Positions 19,125-28,707 are shown, numbered from the stretch's first letter. The stretch: 64,000 nt of DNA from Thermococcus sp. (GCF_027023865.1 NZ_JALVUC010000025.1:73826-137825), one strand, 5' to 3'. Notes: generated by a model not told the origin, from the sequence alone. Numbers and translations: made by a program.

Positions 19125-20446
19125 ACGTGGAAGTACCTCTCCAGCTCCCACTCCGTTACTTTCTTGGTGTTTTCAGGCAGGTTCATGGACTCTAGGTACT
19201 CCACGTAGGCTTCCCACTCCCTTTCCTTGTATGTGACAAAGTTCTCGTAGGCACCGCCGAGGGCCTCCCTGACAATCCTGTCCCGCTTCAGCCCCTCAAG
19301 TGCCCCCCCAAGGTTCTCGGGTAGCGTCTCTATACCCACCTTCTTCCTGGTAGTATCGTCCATCTCGTAGACGTTTGTCTCAGCGTAAGCCTCAGGTTCC
19401 AGTTTTCTCTTTATCCCGTCGAGACCTGCCATCAGGATTGTCGCGAATGCCAAGTAGGGGTTTGCACTAGGGTCAGGACAGCGGTACTCTATTCTAGCAC
19501 CGTTCCCCCAGAAAGCAGGGACCCTTATCAGCGTGCTCCTGTTCCTGTAGCCCCAGCTTATGTAAACCGGTGCCTCATATCCGGGGACGAGGCGTTTGTA
19601 GCTGTTGACAGTGGGATTGGTTACCGCTGTAAGGGCCTTTGCGTGCTTGAGTATCCCTCCAACGAAGTGGAGTGCCGTTTCGCTCAGCCCTCCTTCTCCT
19701 ACGAAGATATTCTCTTCCTCCTTCCACAGGCTAATGTGAAGGTGCATGCCGTTGCCGGGAAAACCGTAGAGGGGTTTTGGCATAAATGTGGCGTGTAAAC
19801 CATGCAGCTCGGCAACTGCCTTCACCGTGTACTTGAAGCTCACGATGTTGTCGGCTGTTCTCAATGCCTCGTTGTAGCGGAAGTCTATCTCATGCTGTGC
19901 ATTCCCAACCTCGTGATGTAGAACCTCTGGAACGAGGCCGAGGGCTGGCATGTAGAGCGCTATCTCCCTCCTCACTTCCCTCACCCTGTCGAGGGTTACT
20001 AGGTCAAAGTAACCGCCCCCATCGGGCAGGTGAAGCTCCCATGTACCGTTCTTTTTGAAGAGGTAGAACTCCGGTTCTGGCCCTATGTAGGCCTTAAAGC
20101 CCTCTTTCTCGAGTTTTTCAATTGTCTTTTTCAAGACCCCCCTTGGATCGGCCTTATACGGCTTTCCGTCCTTGTAGACGTAGCCGTAAACCCTCGCTAT
20201 CCCCTCCCAGGGAACCTCAGCGTATGTATCAGGATCAGCTTTGAAAATCAGGTCGCTGTCCGCTATTCCCTGGAAGCCCGGTATGGATGAACCATCAAAG
20301 GCTATCCCTTTCTCAACTGCCTCTTCGTACCTGCCCGCCGGTATTTCCATCCCCTTGGGGACACCGTTTATGTCGACAAAGATCAGTTGGATGAAGCCAG
20401 GCTTCTTAGCCTCTCCAGTACGGGACGCCGTGGAAACTTCGTTCAT
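19121..20446 (-). CDS. glnA: Glutamine synthetase, type I
   Basis: Makes glutamine from glutamate, ammonia and ATP. GSI length (about 441 residues). The beta-grasp domain has DINGVPKGMEI, the catalytic core DGSSIPGF, the glutamate/metal segment GPEPEFYLF, HHEVGNAQHEIDF, and the ATP site GNGMHLHISLW. The start is ATG 20446 because GGTGAT precedes it; the GTG at 20455 lies inside that site. The TATA is TTTATTAAAT on the minus strand near 20493-20502. Confidence 0.96.
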   Translation of the reverse strand: MNEVSTASRTGEAKKPGFIQLIFVDINGVPKGMEIPAGRYEEAVEKGIAFDGSSIPGFQGIADSDLIFKADPDTYAEVPWEGIARVYGYVYKDGKPYKADPRGVLKKTIEKLEKEGFKAYIGPEPEFYLFKKNGTWELHLPDGGGYFDLVTLDRVREVRREIALYMPALGLVPEVLHHEVGNAQHEIDFRYNEALRTADNIVSFKYTVKAVAELHGLHATFMPKPLYGFPGNGMHLHISLWKEEENIFVGEGGLSETALHFVGGILKHAKALTAVTNPTVNSYKRLVPGYEAPVYISWGYRNRSTLIRVPAFWGNGARIEYRCPDPSANPYLAFATILMAGLDGIKRKLEPEAYAETNVYEMDDTTRKKVGIETLPENLGGALEGLKRDRIVREALGGAYENFVTYKEREWEAYVEYLESMNLPENTKKVTEWELERYFHV

Positions 20447-20469
20447 TTTTATCACCGTTTAACAGTTTA

Positions 20470-20479
20470 ATGTTCATTT
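20470..20479. promoter_or_regulatory. AATGTTCATT element in the glnA promoter
   Basis: This ten-base sequence sits between the glnA TATA box and its start. The same ten bases occur at 12310-12319 upstream of the ABC permease TATA, and a related TTAATGTTCC ends the inverted repeat at 9523-9559. A shared nitrogen/peptide regulator is possible but unproven. Confidence 0.3.
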
Positions 20480-20664
20480 TTTTGATGATTTAATAAACAA
20501 ACAGTAAAATAAAAGCCTTTTCTCTGAGAATTTGTCATTATGACGGAAGAAATGGGAGGGAATGCTCCTTTGCTATGGAGAAGGTTAAACTTTTGACAGC
20601 CACACACTGGATATACATTTTTATGTCAAACAAAGCTTTTTGTGCTACCACCTTAAACCCAAAC

Positions 20665-21072
20665 ATGCCTACTGCAGATGATGTTTTGAAGATGGAGATA
20701 GCAAGGGTTAACCTGCACTTACCCACGGTTAGGCCCACACTCTCTCAACTCTTGGCAGAGGAAAAGCCTAGGGTCCACCTCAGGGATGGAAGCGAGAGCC
20801 ACTTCAAGCGCTCGGAGCTAGAATACGTAGAGAGCCTGCTCGATGATAAAGAGGTAAAACTCCTCCGGCTCCCGATAATCCTGGAGATAAGCACGGTTTA
20901 CAGGGGTTACTTCCGCGTCCGTGGGAGGATTGAGGTCAAAGTCGTCGAGAAGATCCTGGAGACCTACGACGAGCTCGAAGAGAAAACAGAGGGTCTCTAT
21001 CCAAGGTACCTCCTGCCTCGGGTTAGGCGGGTCCTCCCGACGACGACAACCTACGCCTTCATAGCGGAGTGA
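20665..21072 (+). CDS. UPF0216/DUF61 family protein
   Basis: Small conserved archaeal protein of about 135 residues and unknown function, recognised by IARVNLHLPTVRPTLSQLL and the ELEYVESLL segment. The start is uncertain: ATG 20665 (MPTADDVLKMEIARV) is chosen, but ATG 20692 is possible because a TATA-like CCTTAAACC lies at about 20650. The open frame upstream of 20665 looks non-coding. The next gene overlaps its stop. Confidence 0.75.
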   Translation: MPTADDVLKMEIARVNLHLPTVRPTLSQLLAEEKPRVHLRDGSESHFKRSELEYVESLLDDKEVKLLRLPIILEISTVYRGYFRVRGRIEVKVVEKILETYDELEEKTEGLYPRYLLPRVRRVLPTTTTYAFIAE

Positions 21073-21077
21073 TGAGT

Positions 21078-21353
21078 ATGGACGAAGACATGAGGGTGTT
21101 CAGGGACTACCTAGCCTTCACGGTCCCCCACATTACGATCCTGGCCGGGGCGATACTCGGTGTCCTCATAATAGCCAGACTCCCAACGAACCTGGCACTG
21201 GGGATATTCGCACTGATCTACGGGATTATGCTGACTGTTCTGGGGCTAGTGATCCGGCCCCACGCATCACACCTGCTCGCCTACAGGTTTATGATGGCAT
21301 TTTCGACAGGCCTGACGGTGGTAGGGGCGTTTCTGATTGTGGCAGGAAGGTAA
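21078..21353 (+). CDS. Small membrane protein
   Basis: About 91 residues with three hydrophobic segments (HITILAGAILGVLIIA, GIFALIYGIMLTVLGLVI, and a C-terminal one). No family is recognised. Start ATG 21078 follows GGAGTGATGAG; ATG 21072 is possible. It begins at the stop of the UPF0216 gene and its end holds the TATA box of the next gene. Confidence 0.72.
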   Translation: MDEDMRVFRDYLAFTVPHITILAGAILGVLIIARLPTNLALGIFALIYGIMLTVLGLVIRPHASHLLAYRFMMAFSTGLTVVGAFLIVAGR

Positions 21354-21393
21354 GTTTATATTAAGAAAGGGCAAGGTTATACGGTGGGAGGGC

Positions 21394-23037
21394 ATGAAAA
21401 AGATAACGGTCTCTCTGGTCATAGCCCTCATTCTGCTCACGATTCCACATGTTCTTGCGCTATCCCCCCCCGTCAGGCCTGAGGGGGGGATAACCGTTCT
21501 GACCGGGGATTACAGTTCGGGGGCCATAACCCTAATCAATCAGGATGAAATAACGTATAGGATAACGGGCTACCAGCGTTTTTGGGTTGAAGATAAAAGC
21601 GGAAAAACCGTTAACGGGTTCAACCTAACGGTGTTCCCAAAAACTATCTCTGACTGGGGTCCGGGAACGGGTGTCGTGCTCAACTACAACCTGTCCTGCC
21701 CTGAGAACATAAAAGGCGGCAATTACACACTCTACCTAAGATTTCTCGCGGTCGTATCGGGAGATTCGAGCTACCATATCATACAGGTCGCGGTTCCACT
21801 CCGTGTTATAGGGCATCCACTTAAGTTCGGTGTTGCTGGGGCATACGTTGTTGAGAACCCCAACTCCCCTTATGTCCTAAACGGACAGACCATAACGGTT
21901 TTCTCCAACGTCAAAAACCTAGGCCACAAACCGGTGGTGGTGAACGCGAGCGCTGAACTCTCCCAGGGTGGGAAGAACTACTTCGAGGATACTAAAACGG
22001 TCATCATAGAACCGGGGAATGTGCTTATACACTTCCAAATTCCCATAAGCTATAACCTCCCAGAGGGAACTTACAGGGTCAAATATACCGTAAGATACCC
22101 TGGAGGAGCCTTTACGTACTCAAAAGACCTCCCAGTTAAGTTCGGCGTCTCAGTGCTGGCGGCTTCGGTAGAGCGGAGTGAAGTAGTTCCAGGCGTGAAA
22201 AACGAGGCGTACTTAACCGTGGTCTCCGTCAGGAGAATAGTCATGAACCTTAGTGTTCGGGCAGAGGTTCACAACATCACAGTAGAGAGGAGGGAAAAGG
22301 TCGTGGTAACCCCAGGAACATCTGTGCTGAGGGTCAGCCTGCCAAGCGAAAGGCCGGGGAACGTAACGGCGATACTGATACTGAACTATGGGGAGAGAAC
22401 AGTGGGGAAAGCGGAAGTTGAATACAAAGTGCTCTCACCACCCAAGTTGGGGAACGTGAGCTACACCCTCCAAGGAGACATGGCGAAGTTCAACGTTGTT
22501 CTGTCCAATCCCGAGGGGCATCCTGTGGACGGAAGACTCACGTACAACCTCTCGTCAGGTGGAGAGAGCCTGTATCTTGATACGATAACACTGGAAATTC
22601 TCCCCGGGGAGAAAACTCTAAACATGAAATTCCAGCTCCCAAAGGGGAAAAACGTGAACTACTCCTTCACACTCTCCGCTTGGGGAAGGATCTGGGATAG
22701 AAAAAGCGGGGTTATGAGGGTACCCCTACCCACACCACCAACGACCACCCCGACGTCAACGAGCACGGTGAGCACAACAGCAGAGCCATCCACCTCAATC
22801 ACCACGGTTATCCAGACGAGTACGACCCCCCAGGAGGGGAATTCAGTACTGTGGAAAGTTGTTGCTCTTACGGGCCTTCTACTAGTGGTCTCGGCAGCTA
22901 CATGGTACTACCTCAATGGAGACACCAAGAGGAAAAAGCGCACCCGCTCAAAACCGAAGAGGCATTCGCCCTTAGGGAGGTTCAAGAGACCTAGAAAGCC
23001 CGAGGTTAAAGAACCAAACGGACTGCCCAAAAGGTAG
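21394..23037 (+). CDS. Secreted, membrane-anchored surface protein with Ig-like repeats
   Basis: 547 residues. A signal peptide (about 1-22) is followed by several beta-sandwich repeats rich in V/T/N of CARDB/NEW3 style, then a Thr/Ser/Pro stalk near residue 450, one TM helix (VVALTGLLLVVSAATWYYL) and a strongly basic cytoplasmic tail. It lacks the CGP-CTERM Cys-Gly-Pro. The start is ATG 21394 after GGTGGGAGGG; the frame is open upstream but overlaps the previous gene. TATA AGTTTATATTAAG lies at about 21352-21364. The binding partner is unknown. Confidence 0.78.
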   Translation: MKKITVSLVIALILLTIPHVLALSPPVRPEGGITVLTGDYSSGAITLINQDEITYRITGYQRFWVEDKSGKTVNGFNLTVFPKTISDWGPGTGVVLNYNLSCPENIKGGNYTLYLRFLAVVSGDSSYHIIQVAVPLRVIGHPLKFGVAGAYVVENPNSPYVLNGQTITVFSNVKNLGHKPVVVNASAELSQGGKNYFEDTKTVIIEPGNVLIHFQIPISYNLPEGTYRVKYTVRYPGGAFTYSKDLPVKFGVSVLAASVERSEVVPGVKNEAYLTVVSVRRIVMNLSVRAEVHNITVERREKVVVTPGTSVLRVSLPSERPGNVTAILILNYGERTVGKAEVEYKVLSPPKLGNVSYTLQGDMAKFNVVLSNPEGHPVDGRLTYNLSSGGESLYLDTITLEILPGEKTLNMKFQLPKGKNVNYSFTLSAWGRIWDRKSGVMRVPLPTPPTTTPTSTSTVSTTAEPSTSITTVIQTSTTPQEGNSVLWKVVALTGLLLVVSAATWYYLNGDTKRKKRTRSKPKRHSPLGRFKRPRKPEVKEPNGLPKR

Positions 23038-23043
23038 CCTCAA

Positions 23044-23053
23044 CCTTTTTATT
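23044..23053 (+). promoter_or_regulatory. TATA box of the RNase P RNA gene
   Basis: CCTTTTTATT lies about 25 bases before the predicted 5' end of the RNA. Confidence 0.55.
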
Positions 23054-23069
23054 CTTCATACCCGACATG

Positions 23070-23402
23070 CATCAGGCGAGGGAGTCGGGGACTCCCGGGG
23101 CGCTCCCGAGGAAGTTCCGCCCACCACACCGGGGCCGCGGTGCCGCAAGGCATCTCCCGAGAGGGAGGGCAACGGCGCAGAAACGACACGGCCTCCGGGG
23201 GATGTGGATGAAGCGCGCGAAGGACCCGGCGACGGGTTCCGAGCTAACCCGTAGACTATCCCGGAGGATGCGGTGAAACGGCCGTCCCGCGGGGTGCAAG
23301 GCCGAGGGAGGGGCTATGAGTTCCCGGTGCGAGCCCCGTGGTAGGCCGCTCAGTCGAATGTCCCCTCCATACAGAAGGCGGGCTACGACCCCCTCGCCTC
23401 AC
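23070..23402 (+). ncRNA. rnpB: RNase P RNA
   Basis: Catalytic RNA that matures tRNA 5' ends. The GC-rich 330-base stretch has the conserved RNase P core: GAGGAAGTTCCGCC followed by CACAC near the 5' end, AGAAACGACACGGCC, GGTGAAACGG, GGGGTGCAAGGCCG and the 3' ACAGAAGGCGGGCTACGA. Helix P1 is closed by GGCGAGGG (about 23075-23082) with CCCTCGCC (23391-23398). Open frames across it are by-products of high GC. Its protein partner Pop5 is at 50201. Ends are set from P1 and are approximate. Confidence 0.95.
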
Positions 23403-24245
23403 CTCCTCAGGACGTCAAGGGCAGAAGCAAGGAGTATAAGAACACCCCCCCAATTGCCGTTGTAGCACCTGTACCTCTCCAAAAACAAGAAAGGCGTAGA
23501 TTATCGCGCTCATCGGATCGAGATAGCTGAGCAAAGCCGCTTCGTTCACCTCAACCGTTTTGAGGCCGTCCATATAGAGGAAGAGTGCCAGAACAGTATG
23601 AACCACCACCAGAACCAGAATCGCTCACCAGACCAGGTCTCCGATGTTTTGAACTGCAGCGAAGGGCAGGAGAACAATGGAGGCCATCCCCCAGCTGGAG
23701 GGGTGTTAGAAGCTTTCCATCAACTTCCCTGAGGAACCGGCCGAAGTTAGGAATCAATGCGTAGAAGAGCGCCACTACAAAAGCCAAGAGTACCCCAATG
23801 AAGTCCCTGTTTTCCAGGCTACATTTCTGGCCACTTATTATCAGAGCCAGCCCTAGAAGGCCAGCCCAATTAACGCCCATCACTTCCTGGAAATTCTCTC
23901 GCCTAGGAAACGCCATGAGATCAGAGTGGCTAAAATCGGTGTCGTGTAGTAAACGAGAACCGCGTTCGCTATGGTTGTGTAGTTAAAGGCGGTGAACAGG
24001 AACGTCCAGTTAAGGACCAGGGCAACGCCAAGACCCAAAAGTGGCCTCCACCTCTTCCTAATCAGGCCAGGTAATCTCTCAAGTTCCCTCCCCTTGGGAA
24101 AGTAGACCACCGGTAGGAGAACGAAAAACCCCAGGAAAACCCTGACAAATGCCACTCCGGTTCCTGAAAGCCCCGAGAACCGCCCAAATATTCCCACGCT
24201 ACCCCAGATGAGCATCGCGGTTGCTATCTTGATCCTACCGTCCAT
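23399..24245 (-). pseudogene. Decayed EamA/DMT-family transporter
   Basis: The N-terminal part is intact from ATG 24245 (MDGRIKIATAMLIWGSVGIF) to ISWRFLGERIS. The frame then breaks near 23885, continues as NWAGLLGLALIISGQ, breaks again in a G5 run near 23690 and in a G7 run near 23447 (minus-strand reading), and has an in-frame TGA before AILVLVVVHTVLALF. Restoring the frames gives a full ten-TM EamA protein ending LLASALDVLRR. Three frameshifts and a stop argue for a true pseudogene, although two lesions lie in homopolymers and should be verified. The ancestral stop overlaps the 3' strand of RNase P helix P1. Confidence 0.85.
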
Positions 24246-25275
24246 CCCCGTGCTCCTCTTTCCATTCCTTATAAGCCTCCTCAACCTCCCTTTTCCTGAA
24301 CTCCGGAACGGCATCCTTAAGAGGATCGAAGCGCTCGAGCTTTCTTTCATCAGAACCTATATAAGTCGTCACGAGGCTTACCTTTGAGTGCAAGCCGGAG
24401 GGAACGCGCAGGATCCTCTTCACGTCGACCGTGACCCTGCCGTCGAAGTATGCCTTAGAAAAGGTGCTTGAGAGTGCGAATAGCCTCGTGAGGCTCTTGT
24501 AGCCTATTCCCTGTGGGAAGGCCGTCAGGAGGCCCCTCCTCACAAAATTCTCATATACCTCCTCGCGCTTCTCCAGCAGTTTCTCCACCTGGGATCTGTT
24601 GAGTCCGATGTTGAGGAGGTGGTTCGCGTTCATCCTCCTGAGGAAATAGCCGAAACGGAGGCGAAAGACCCTATGATAACCAGAGGAGAGCATTATCCTC
24701 CTGCTCCTGATGTCATCAAATGTTATCTCCTCGGCTGCGCTTATGTAAGAGAGTACCTTCTCCCTCGCCTTTCCATCAAGCTCCATCGCCCAGTCGTCGA
24801 GAACCCTTATGTGGTATCCCCTGCCAGAGTATATTGCATGAACATCTTCGAAACCGAAGTCCTCTTTGAGGACGATCAGCGTATCCCTCGCGAGTTCCTT
24901 CGCGTCTTCAAGGCAGAGGGGGCAGACCTTGCCATGCTCGTGGAGGTTCTGACACCTTCTGAGCGGTAGATCCTTTGCGTCTATATCAAAGACAAGCTCT
25001 GCTCCGAGCCAGCCCTCCATGTTCTGGGGGTTCTCATAGAGGGCAACACTCGAGAACATCGCGTAGGGGGCGGTGGCCTTGACGTAGTCCTCCAAGTCGC
25101 GGACGTCCATAAAGACGTTCTTCCTATCGCTCGGTCCCTCGCCGGTGTGATCGAAGCCGAACTCCCTGTTCTCCAGGGTCTTCACTATGAACTCCGGCAG
25201 CTTCTTCACGCTCCACTCCCTCCTATAATACCTCGCGCGCTCGGTCTTTGTGGCCTCCCTGAAGAGTTCACTCAT
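24235..25275 (-). CDS. priS: DNA primase small (catalytic) subunit PriS
   Basis: Archaeo-eukaryotic primase catalytic subunit making replication primers. About 346 residues. The metal-binding carboxylates are in LVFDIDAKD, the zinc-knuckle-like Cys/His segment is CQNLHEHGKVCPLCLED, and the conserved YSGRGYHIRVLD follows. It overlaps the end of priL by about 8 bases, so the two subunits are translationally coupled. The ATG at 25278 and GTG at 25281 are alternative starts. Its 3' end overlaps the first codons of the decayed EamA gene. Confidence 0.95.
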   Translation of the reverse strand: MSELFREATKTERARYYRREWSVKKLPEFIVKTLENREFGFDHTGEGPSDRKNVFMDVRDLEDYVKATAPYAMFSSVALYENPQNMEGWLGAELVFDIDAKDLPLRRCQNLHEHGKVCPLCLEDAKELARDTLIVLKEDFGFEDVHAIYSGRGYHIRVLDDWAMELDGKAREKVLSYISAAEEITFDDIRSRRIMLSSGYHRVFRLRFGYFLRRMNANHLLNIGLNRSQVEKLLEKREEVYENFVRRGLLTAFPQGIGYKSLTRLFALSSTFSKAYFDGRVTVDVKRILRVPSGLHSKVSLVTTYIGSDERKLERFDPLKDAVPEFRKREVEEAYKEWKEEHGDGR

Positions 25276-26500
25276 CATCACTCACCCCCTCTTTCTCGGA
25301 GTTCCCCCCGGAGCTTTCTCCGGATTTTCCCTTCCTACCCTCGAGGTAGAGCTTCCTGAGGTAGTAAGTGAGGGGGTTTTTGATGTTCCTGCAGTCCCTG
25401 TCGGGTTTGCACAGCTCTGGAGCGTTGGCCCTTATCTTGGAGCAATTGGGCGGGAAGTACCAGGGCGAGTTCCCGCTGTTCTCCAAGGTGGGATTGTCTG
25501 TTAAGCCAAAGCCGAGGTGGTACCAAATGTTTTTTACCTCATGCGGCTGGTCCTCAAAGAGCGACGGCTTGCAACGGTTTCCGGCTTCAATGATAAGGGG
25601 AAATATTTCCTTCTTTATGACATCTAAACTTTCCACGCAGTCCTTGATGCGGATGTCCTTTCTAGGTGGATTTGGGCAGAGCCTCGCGTAGCTCAGGAAG
25701 CTCGTCAAAAGGACGGTTATCGCGTAGTTCCTCAGGCCGGAGGGGACGCCGCCGAGGGCGGTTTTAATGCAGGGGGGAAACAGGTCGAAGCGAAGTGGCC
25801 CGGCTTTGGCGCTTCCGAGCTTCTCAAGCCTCTCCTTGAAGTGCTTCCTGGCAAGCTCCCCGAGTCTCTCGTAGAGTTCCCTGTAGAAGTCCGGCAGTTC
25901 GTCACGAACATCATACAACAGGTTCACGGCCCGCTCAAAGTTGCGTTCAAATGCGCGCTTCCAGAGTTCGAGGGCCTGCTCTCCCGTGACATAGGCGTAA
26001 CTCCTCCTCACATAGACCTCCTTAAGGGAACCGTCCCAGAGCTGAAGGAAATCATCCAAGCGAATTTTGTAAGACAACCTCAGCTTCCGCCTCTCCTCCT
26101 CAGACATCTCCCTGTATTGGGTCCTCTCAAGGATTGCCCTATCCCTTTCCGGGACATCATTTTTTCCCACCGGCTCGAGGGACACCGAAATGCCCTCCAA
26201 AGAGTTCGCCATTCTTATTCTCTCAAGGTATATCCTCGAGTTAGACTCCTTCACAAGTTCCATCTCAATACCGTAAGGTGAGAGGGCGATGGCACCAAGG
26301 AGTGCGTAGAAGGTGAGGATATCCCGAACATCATCGAGTTCAACGACTTCCTCTGGAGGTTTTTTGAAGTCAAGCCAGCTAACCCTCTTCAGGACGATAT
26401 CAACGCCAACGTACGACGGGATGATTGAAAGCAGTTTGATTATACCCCCAAACTCTTCACTCACAATTTCCTTGGCCCTTTCGCCAAACGGATCCAACAT
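25268..26500 (-). CDS. priL: DNA primase large subunit PriL
   Basis: Regulatory subunit of the archaeal primase, about 410 residues. The C-terminal iron-sulfur domain has four likely cluster cysteines (FPPCIKTAL, the Cys in RLCPNPP or NCSKI, ELCKPDRDC). The start is ATG 26500 (MLDPFGERAKEIV); a TATA-like ACGTTTTTCTAA lies about 45 bases upstream. The C-terminus is charged and rich in Ser/Glu/Asp. It forms an operon with priS. Confidence 0.94.
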   Translation of the reverse strand: MLDPFGERAKEIVSEEFGGIIKLLSIIPSYVGVDIVLKRVSWLDFKKPPEEVVELDDVRDILTFYALLGAIALSPYGIEMELVKESNSRIYLERIRMANSLEGISVSLEPVGKNDVPERDRAILERTQYREMSEEERRKLRLSYKIRLDDFLQLWDGSLKEVYVRRSYAYVTGEQALELWKRAFERNFERAVNLLYDVRDELPDFYRELYERLGELARKHFKERLEKLGSAKAGPLRFDLFPPCIKTALGGVPSGLRNYAITVLLTSFLSYARLCPNPPRKDIRIKDCVESLDVIKKEIFPLIIEAGNRCKPSLFEDQPHEVKNIWYHLGFGLTDNPTLENSGNSPWYFPPNCSKIRANAPELCKPDRDCRNIKNPLTYYLRKLYLEGRKGKSGESSGGNSEKEGVSDDE

Positions 26501-26733
26501 TTGACATCCCCCAAGTGGTTGGGTATGCACCCAACATTAGAAAAACGTTTTGCCGAGGTCAGGTTCGTTTCGGGGCATTGCTCATCTAGGGAAGGCTCTC
26601 TTGAACTTTATCCATTCCCGGTGGATATCTACGGCCGAAATTCCAAAAGTTTTATATTCTTTCCCATCCAGAAATAATATCAGAGTGGAACAGTCGGCCA
26701 GTGTTCACGGACTAACGCTCAAGGGTGATTTAA

Positions 26734-27480
26734 ATGGAGAGATATCATGTGGAGAGGGTGAAAAGTGGCATCCCTGGGTTCGATGATTTAATCCAGGGTG
26801 GGTTCCCCAAGGGAACTACCGTCCTCGTCACAGGTCCCACGGGAAGCGGTAAGACCACTTTTGCAGTTCAGTTTGCTTATAAGGGTGCCGCGGAGTATAA
26901 CGAGCCTGCCGTCATAGTTACCCTCGAGGAGAGGGCACAGGACCTCAGGAAGGAGATGCAGGCGTTTGGATGGGATTTCGAGCGCCTTGAAAGGGAGAGA
27001 AAGCTCGCAATAGTCGACGGTGTAAGCGCCGTTGTTGGACTCCCCTCCGAGGAGCAGTATGTCCTCGAGGGCAACCTCAACACGGAGGACTTCCTCCGCT
27101 ACATCTACCGCGTGGTGAAGGCAATCGACGCAAAACGGCTTGTTATTGACTCGATTCCATCGATAGCCTTCCGCCTCCAAGAAGAGTCAAAGATAAGGGA
27201 GGTCCTCCTTCAGCTCAACACGATACTCCTCGAGATGGGCGTCGTCTCAATACTCACCACCGAGGCCCCCGATCCGGCTAGGGGCAAAATAAGCCGCTAT
27301 GGAATAGAGGAATACGTCGCGAGGGGCGTTGTTCTCCTAGACTTCGTTGAGAAGGAGGTCGAGCTTAAGCGCTACCTGCTCATAAGGAAGATGCGCGAGA
27401 CCAAGCACTCGATGAAGAAGTACCCCTTCGAGATAACCGAAGAGGGCATAGTCGTATATCCGAGTGGAGAAGTCTACTGA
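26734..27480 (+). CDS. KaiC-like RecA-superfamily ATPase
   Basis: Single-domain KaiC/RadA-related ATPase of 248 residues. N-terminal SGIPGFDDLIQGGFPKG and Walker A TGPTGSGKTT, a Walker B-like hydrophobic stretch ending in D (RLVIDSIPS), and ILTTEAPDP. Pyrococcus has close relatives of this single-domain KaiC type; their role is unclear, possibly signalling. A TATA-like AGTTTTATATT lies at about 26646-26656 and GGGTGAT precedes the ATG. Confidence 0.85.
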   Translation: MERYHVERVKSGIPGFDDLIQGGFPKGTTVLVTGPTGSGKTTFAVQFAYKGAAEYNEPAVIVTLEERAQDLRKEMQAFGWDFERLERERKLAIVDGVSAVVGLPSEEQYVLEGNLNTEDFLRYIYRVVKAIDAKRLVIDSIPSIAFRLQEESKIREVLLQLNTILLEMGVVSILTTEAPDPARGKISRYGIEEYVARGVVLLDFVEKEVELKRYLLIRKMRETKHSMKKYPFEITEEGIVVYPSGEVY

Positions 27481-27534
27481 CTTCTTTATCTTCCACTAGA
27501 GTAACACTTTTAAAGGGTAGGGTTATTATTTTCC

Positions 27535-28707
27535 ATGATGCAGCGATGGAAGCTTATCATCCTTCTCATGATCGGAATCTTCCTCGTTTTTTCAGTCCTC
27601 GCAAGGATAGATAAGCCCGGCGATGAGTCATTCGTGGGGCTTTGCGTCTACTCCTCAGATGGATTTTCCGTCATGACAAACGGGAAGACGAGCCTCGGTG
27701 TCTACGCGGAGCTAAAGCTCGGGGGGATTTACAATGTTACGGGAGGCGTTTTCAACACTTCCTCAGGTTTGAGGATGAGGCCAAAATACATCAGACCCTC
27801 CCTTCCAACCTTTCCAACCTCAGATATCAAGGGTTTTTACTGGCCCTCACGCGGGTACTACCTTCTCATTCCCGATTCCGAAAAGAGGACTAAGCTCGCC
27901 CTCCCACTTAACATCTCAAAAGGTGACATGGTGAATGTCAAGGGGCTTTTCTACCGCGGTAGGTTATATCCTGTGGCATACTCCAAGTTAACTCCCCCCT
28001 CGAACCCGCGGGATGGTATGCCATGGCGAGTTGAAGGGGTTGTCCTTTATTCCAGCAGAAAACCTATCCTCTGGAATGGAAGTGATAAAATCGTTCTCTA
28101 CCTCCCATACAGCCTCCGGCTGAAGCCAGGGACTGAGGTAAAAGTTCTCGGAATATTCAGGCGCTACTCGATGCCCTCTCTCATCGTGGATTCCCAGGAT
28201 GACGTAACCGTCATCGGCATGGCACCCAGAGTCCCCTTTATGGAAGCAGGGATTGGGAAGATAGCAGTAGGAGCCTGCATGGTAGTTGGGAGGGGAAAAT
28301 CCTCATTGAGGTTGGACTGCACGAAGCTGAGACTTACCGGCTTTAACGCCCGCATGGGGGACACCATCCGCTTTGAAGCCCTCGTGAGGAAGTCCTCGTT
28401 GCTGTGCTTGAACTGTTCAGTCCAAGAAGGGAGGGAGGAACTGCCAAATGGGATATGCAACTTCTCCCCAGGAGAATTCGTTAAGGTTCATGGAAGGGTT
28501 GAGTGGGTTAGAATATATGGAAACGGCTTCGGCCTCGCTAACGTCACAAAAGACAATTGCTGGGTCCTTTTAAAGCTCAGGAAGTCTCTAGGAATTTCTC
28601 TTACCACCAACGAGGCGGTGACGGCCTACGGCACTTTCAAAACATACCATGGAATGCCCGCCCTCAATATCGAATCGGGTGATGACGTTTGCTTTGGGAA
28701 CTGCTGA
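27535..28707 (+). CDS. Secreted/anchored OB-fold repeat protein
   Basis: 390 residues with an N-terminal membrane or signal segment (LIILLMIGIFLVFSVLA) and then an extracytoplasmic region. Repeated beta-rich units follow with the pattern V-x-V-x-G-hydrophobic-Y/F-R-G (VNVKGLFYRG, VKVLGIFRRY, VTAYGTFKTY), typical of OB-fold strands. Several Cys occur late (CLNCSVQEG, ICNF, CFGNC). No enzyme signature. It overlaps the next gene by 19 bases, so the two are coupled. Function unknown. Confidence 0.7.
   Translation: MMQRWKLIILLMIGIFLVFSVLARIDKPGDESFVGLCVYSSDGFSVMTNGKTSLGVYAELKLGGIYNVTGGVFNTSSGLRMRPKYIRPSLPTFPTSDIKGFYWPSRGYYLLIPDSEKRTKLALPLNISKGDMVNVKGLFYRGRLYPVAYSKLTPPSNPRDGMPWRVEGVVLYSSRKPILWNGSDKIVLYLPYSLRLKPGTEVKVLGIFRRYSMPSLIVDSQDDVTVIGMAPRVPFMEAGIGKIAVGACMVVGRGKSSLRLDCTKLRLTGFNARMGDTIRFEALVRKSSLLCLNCSVQEGREELPNGICNFSPGEFVKVHGRVEWVRIYGNGFGLANVTKDNCWVLLKLRKSLGISLTTNEAVTAYGTFKTYHGMPALNIESGDDVCFGNC

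Noticed and set aside
23067-23299. Open reading frames on both strands over the GC-rich stretch
   Set aside because: The sequence is RNase P RNA with its conserved core elements; long frames are expected from the high GC and have no ribosome sites.
23615-23640. In-frame TGA in the EamA gene as a selenocysteine codon
   Set aside because: The gene also has three frameshifts, EamA proteins have no selenocysteine, and Thermococcus is not known to use it.
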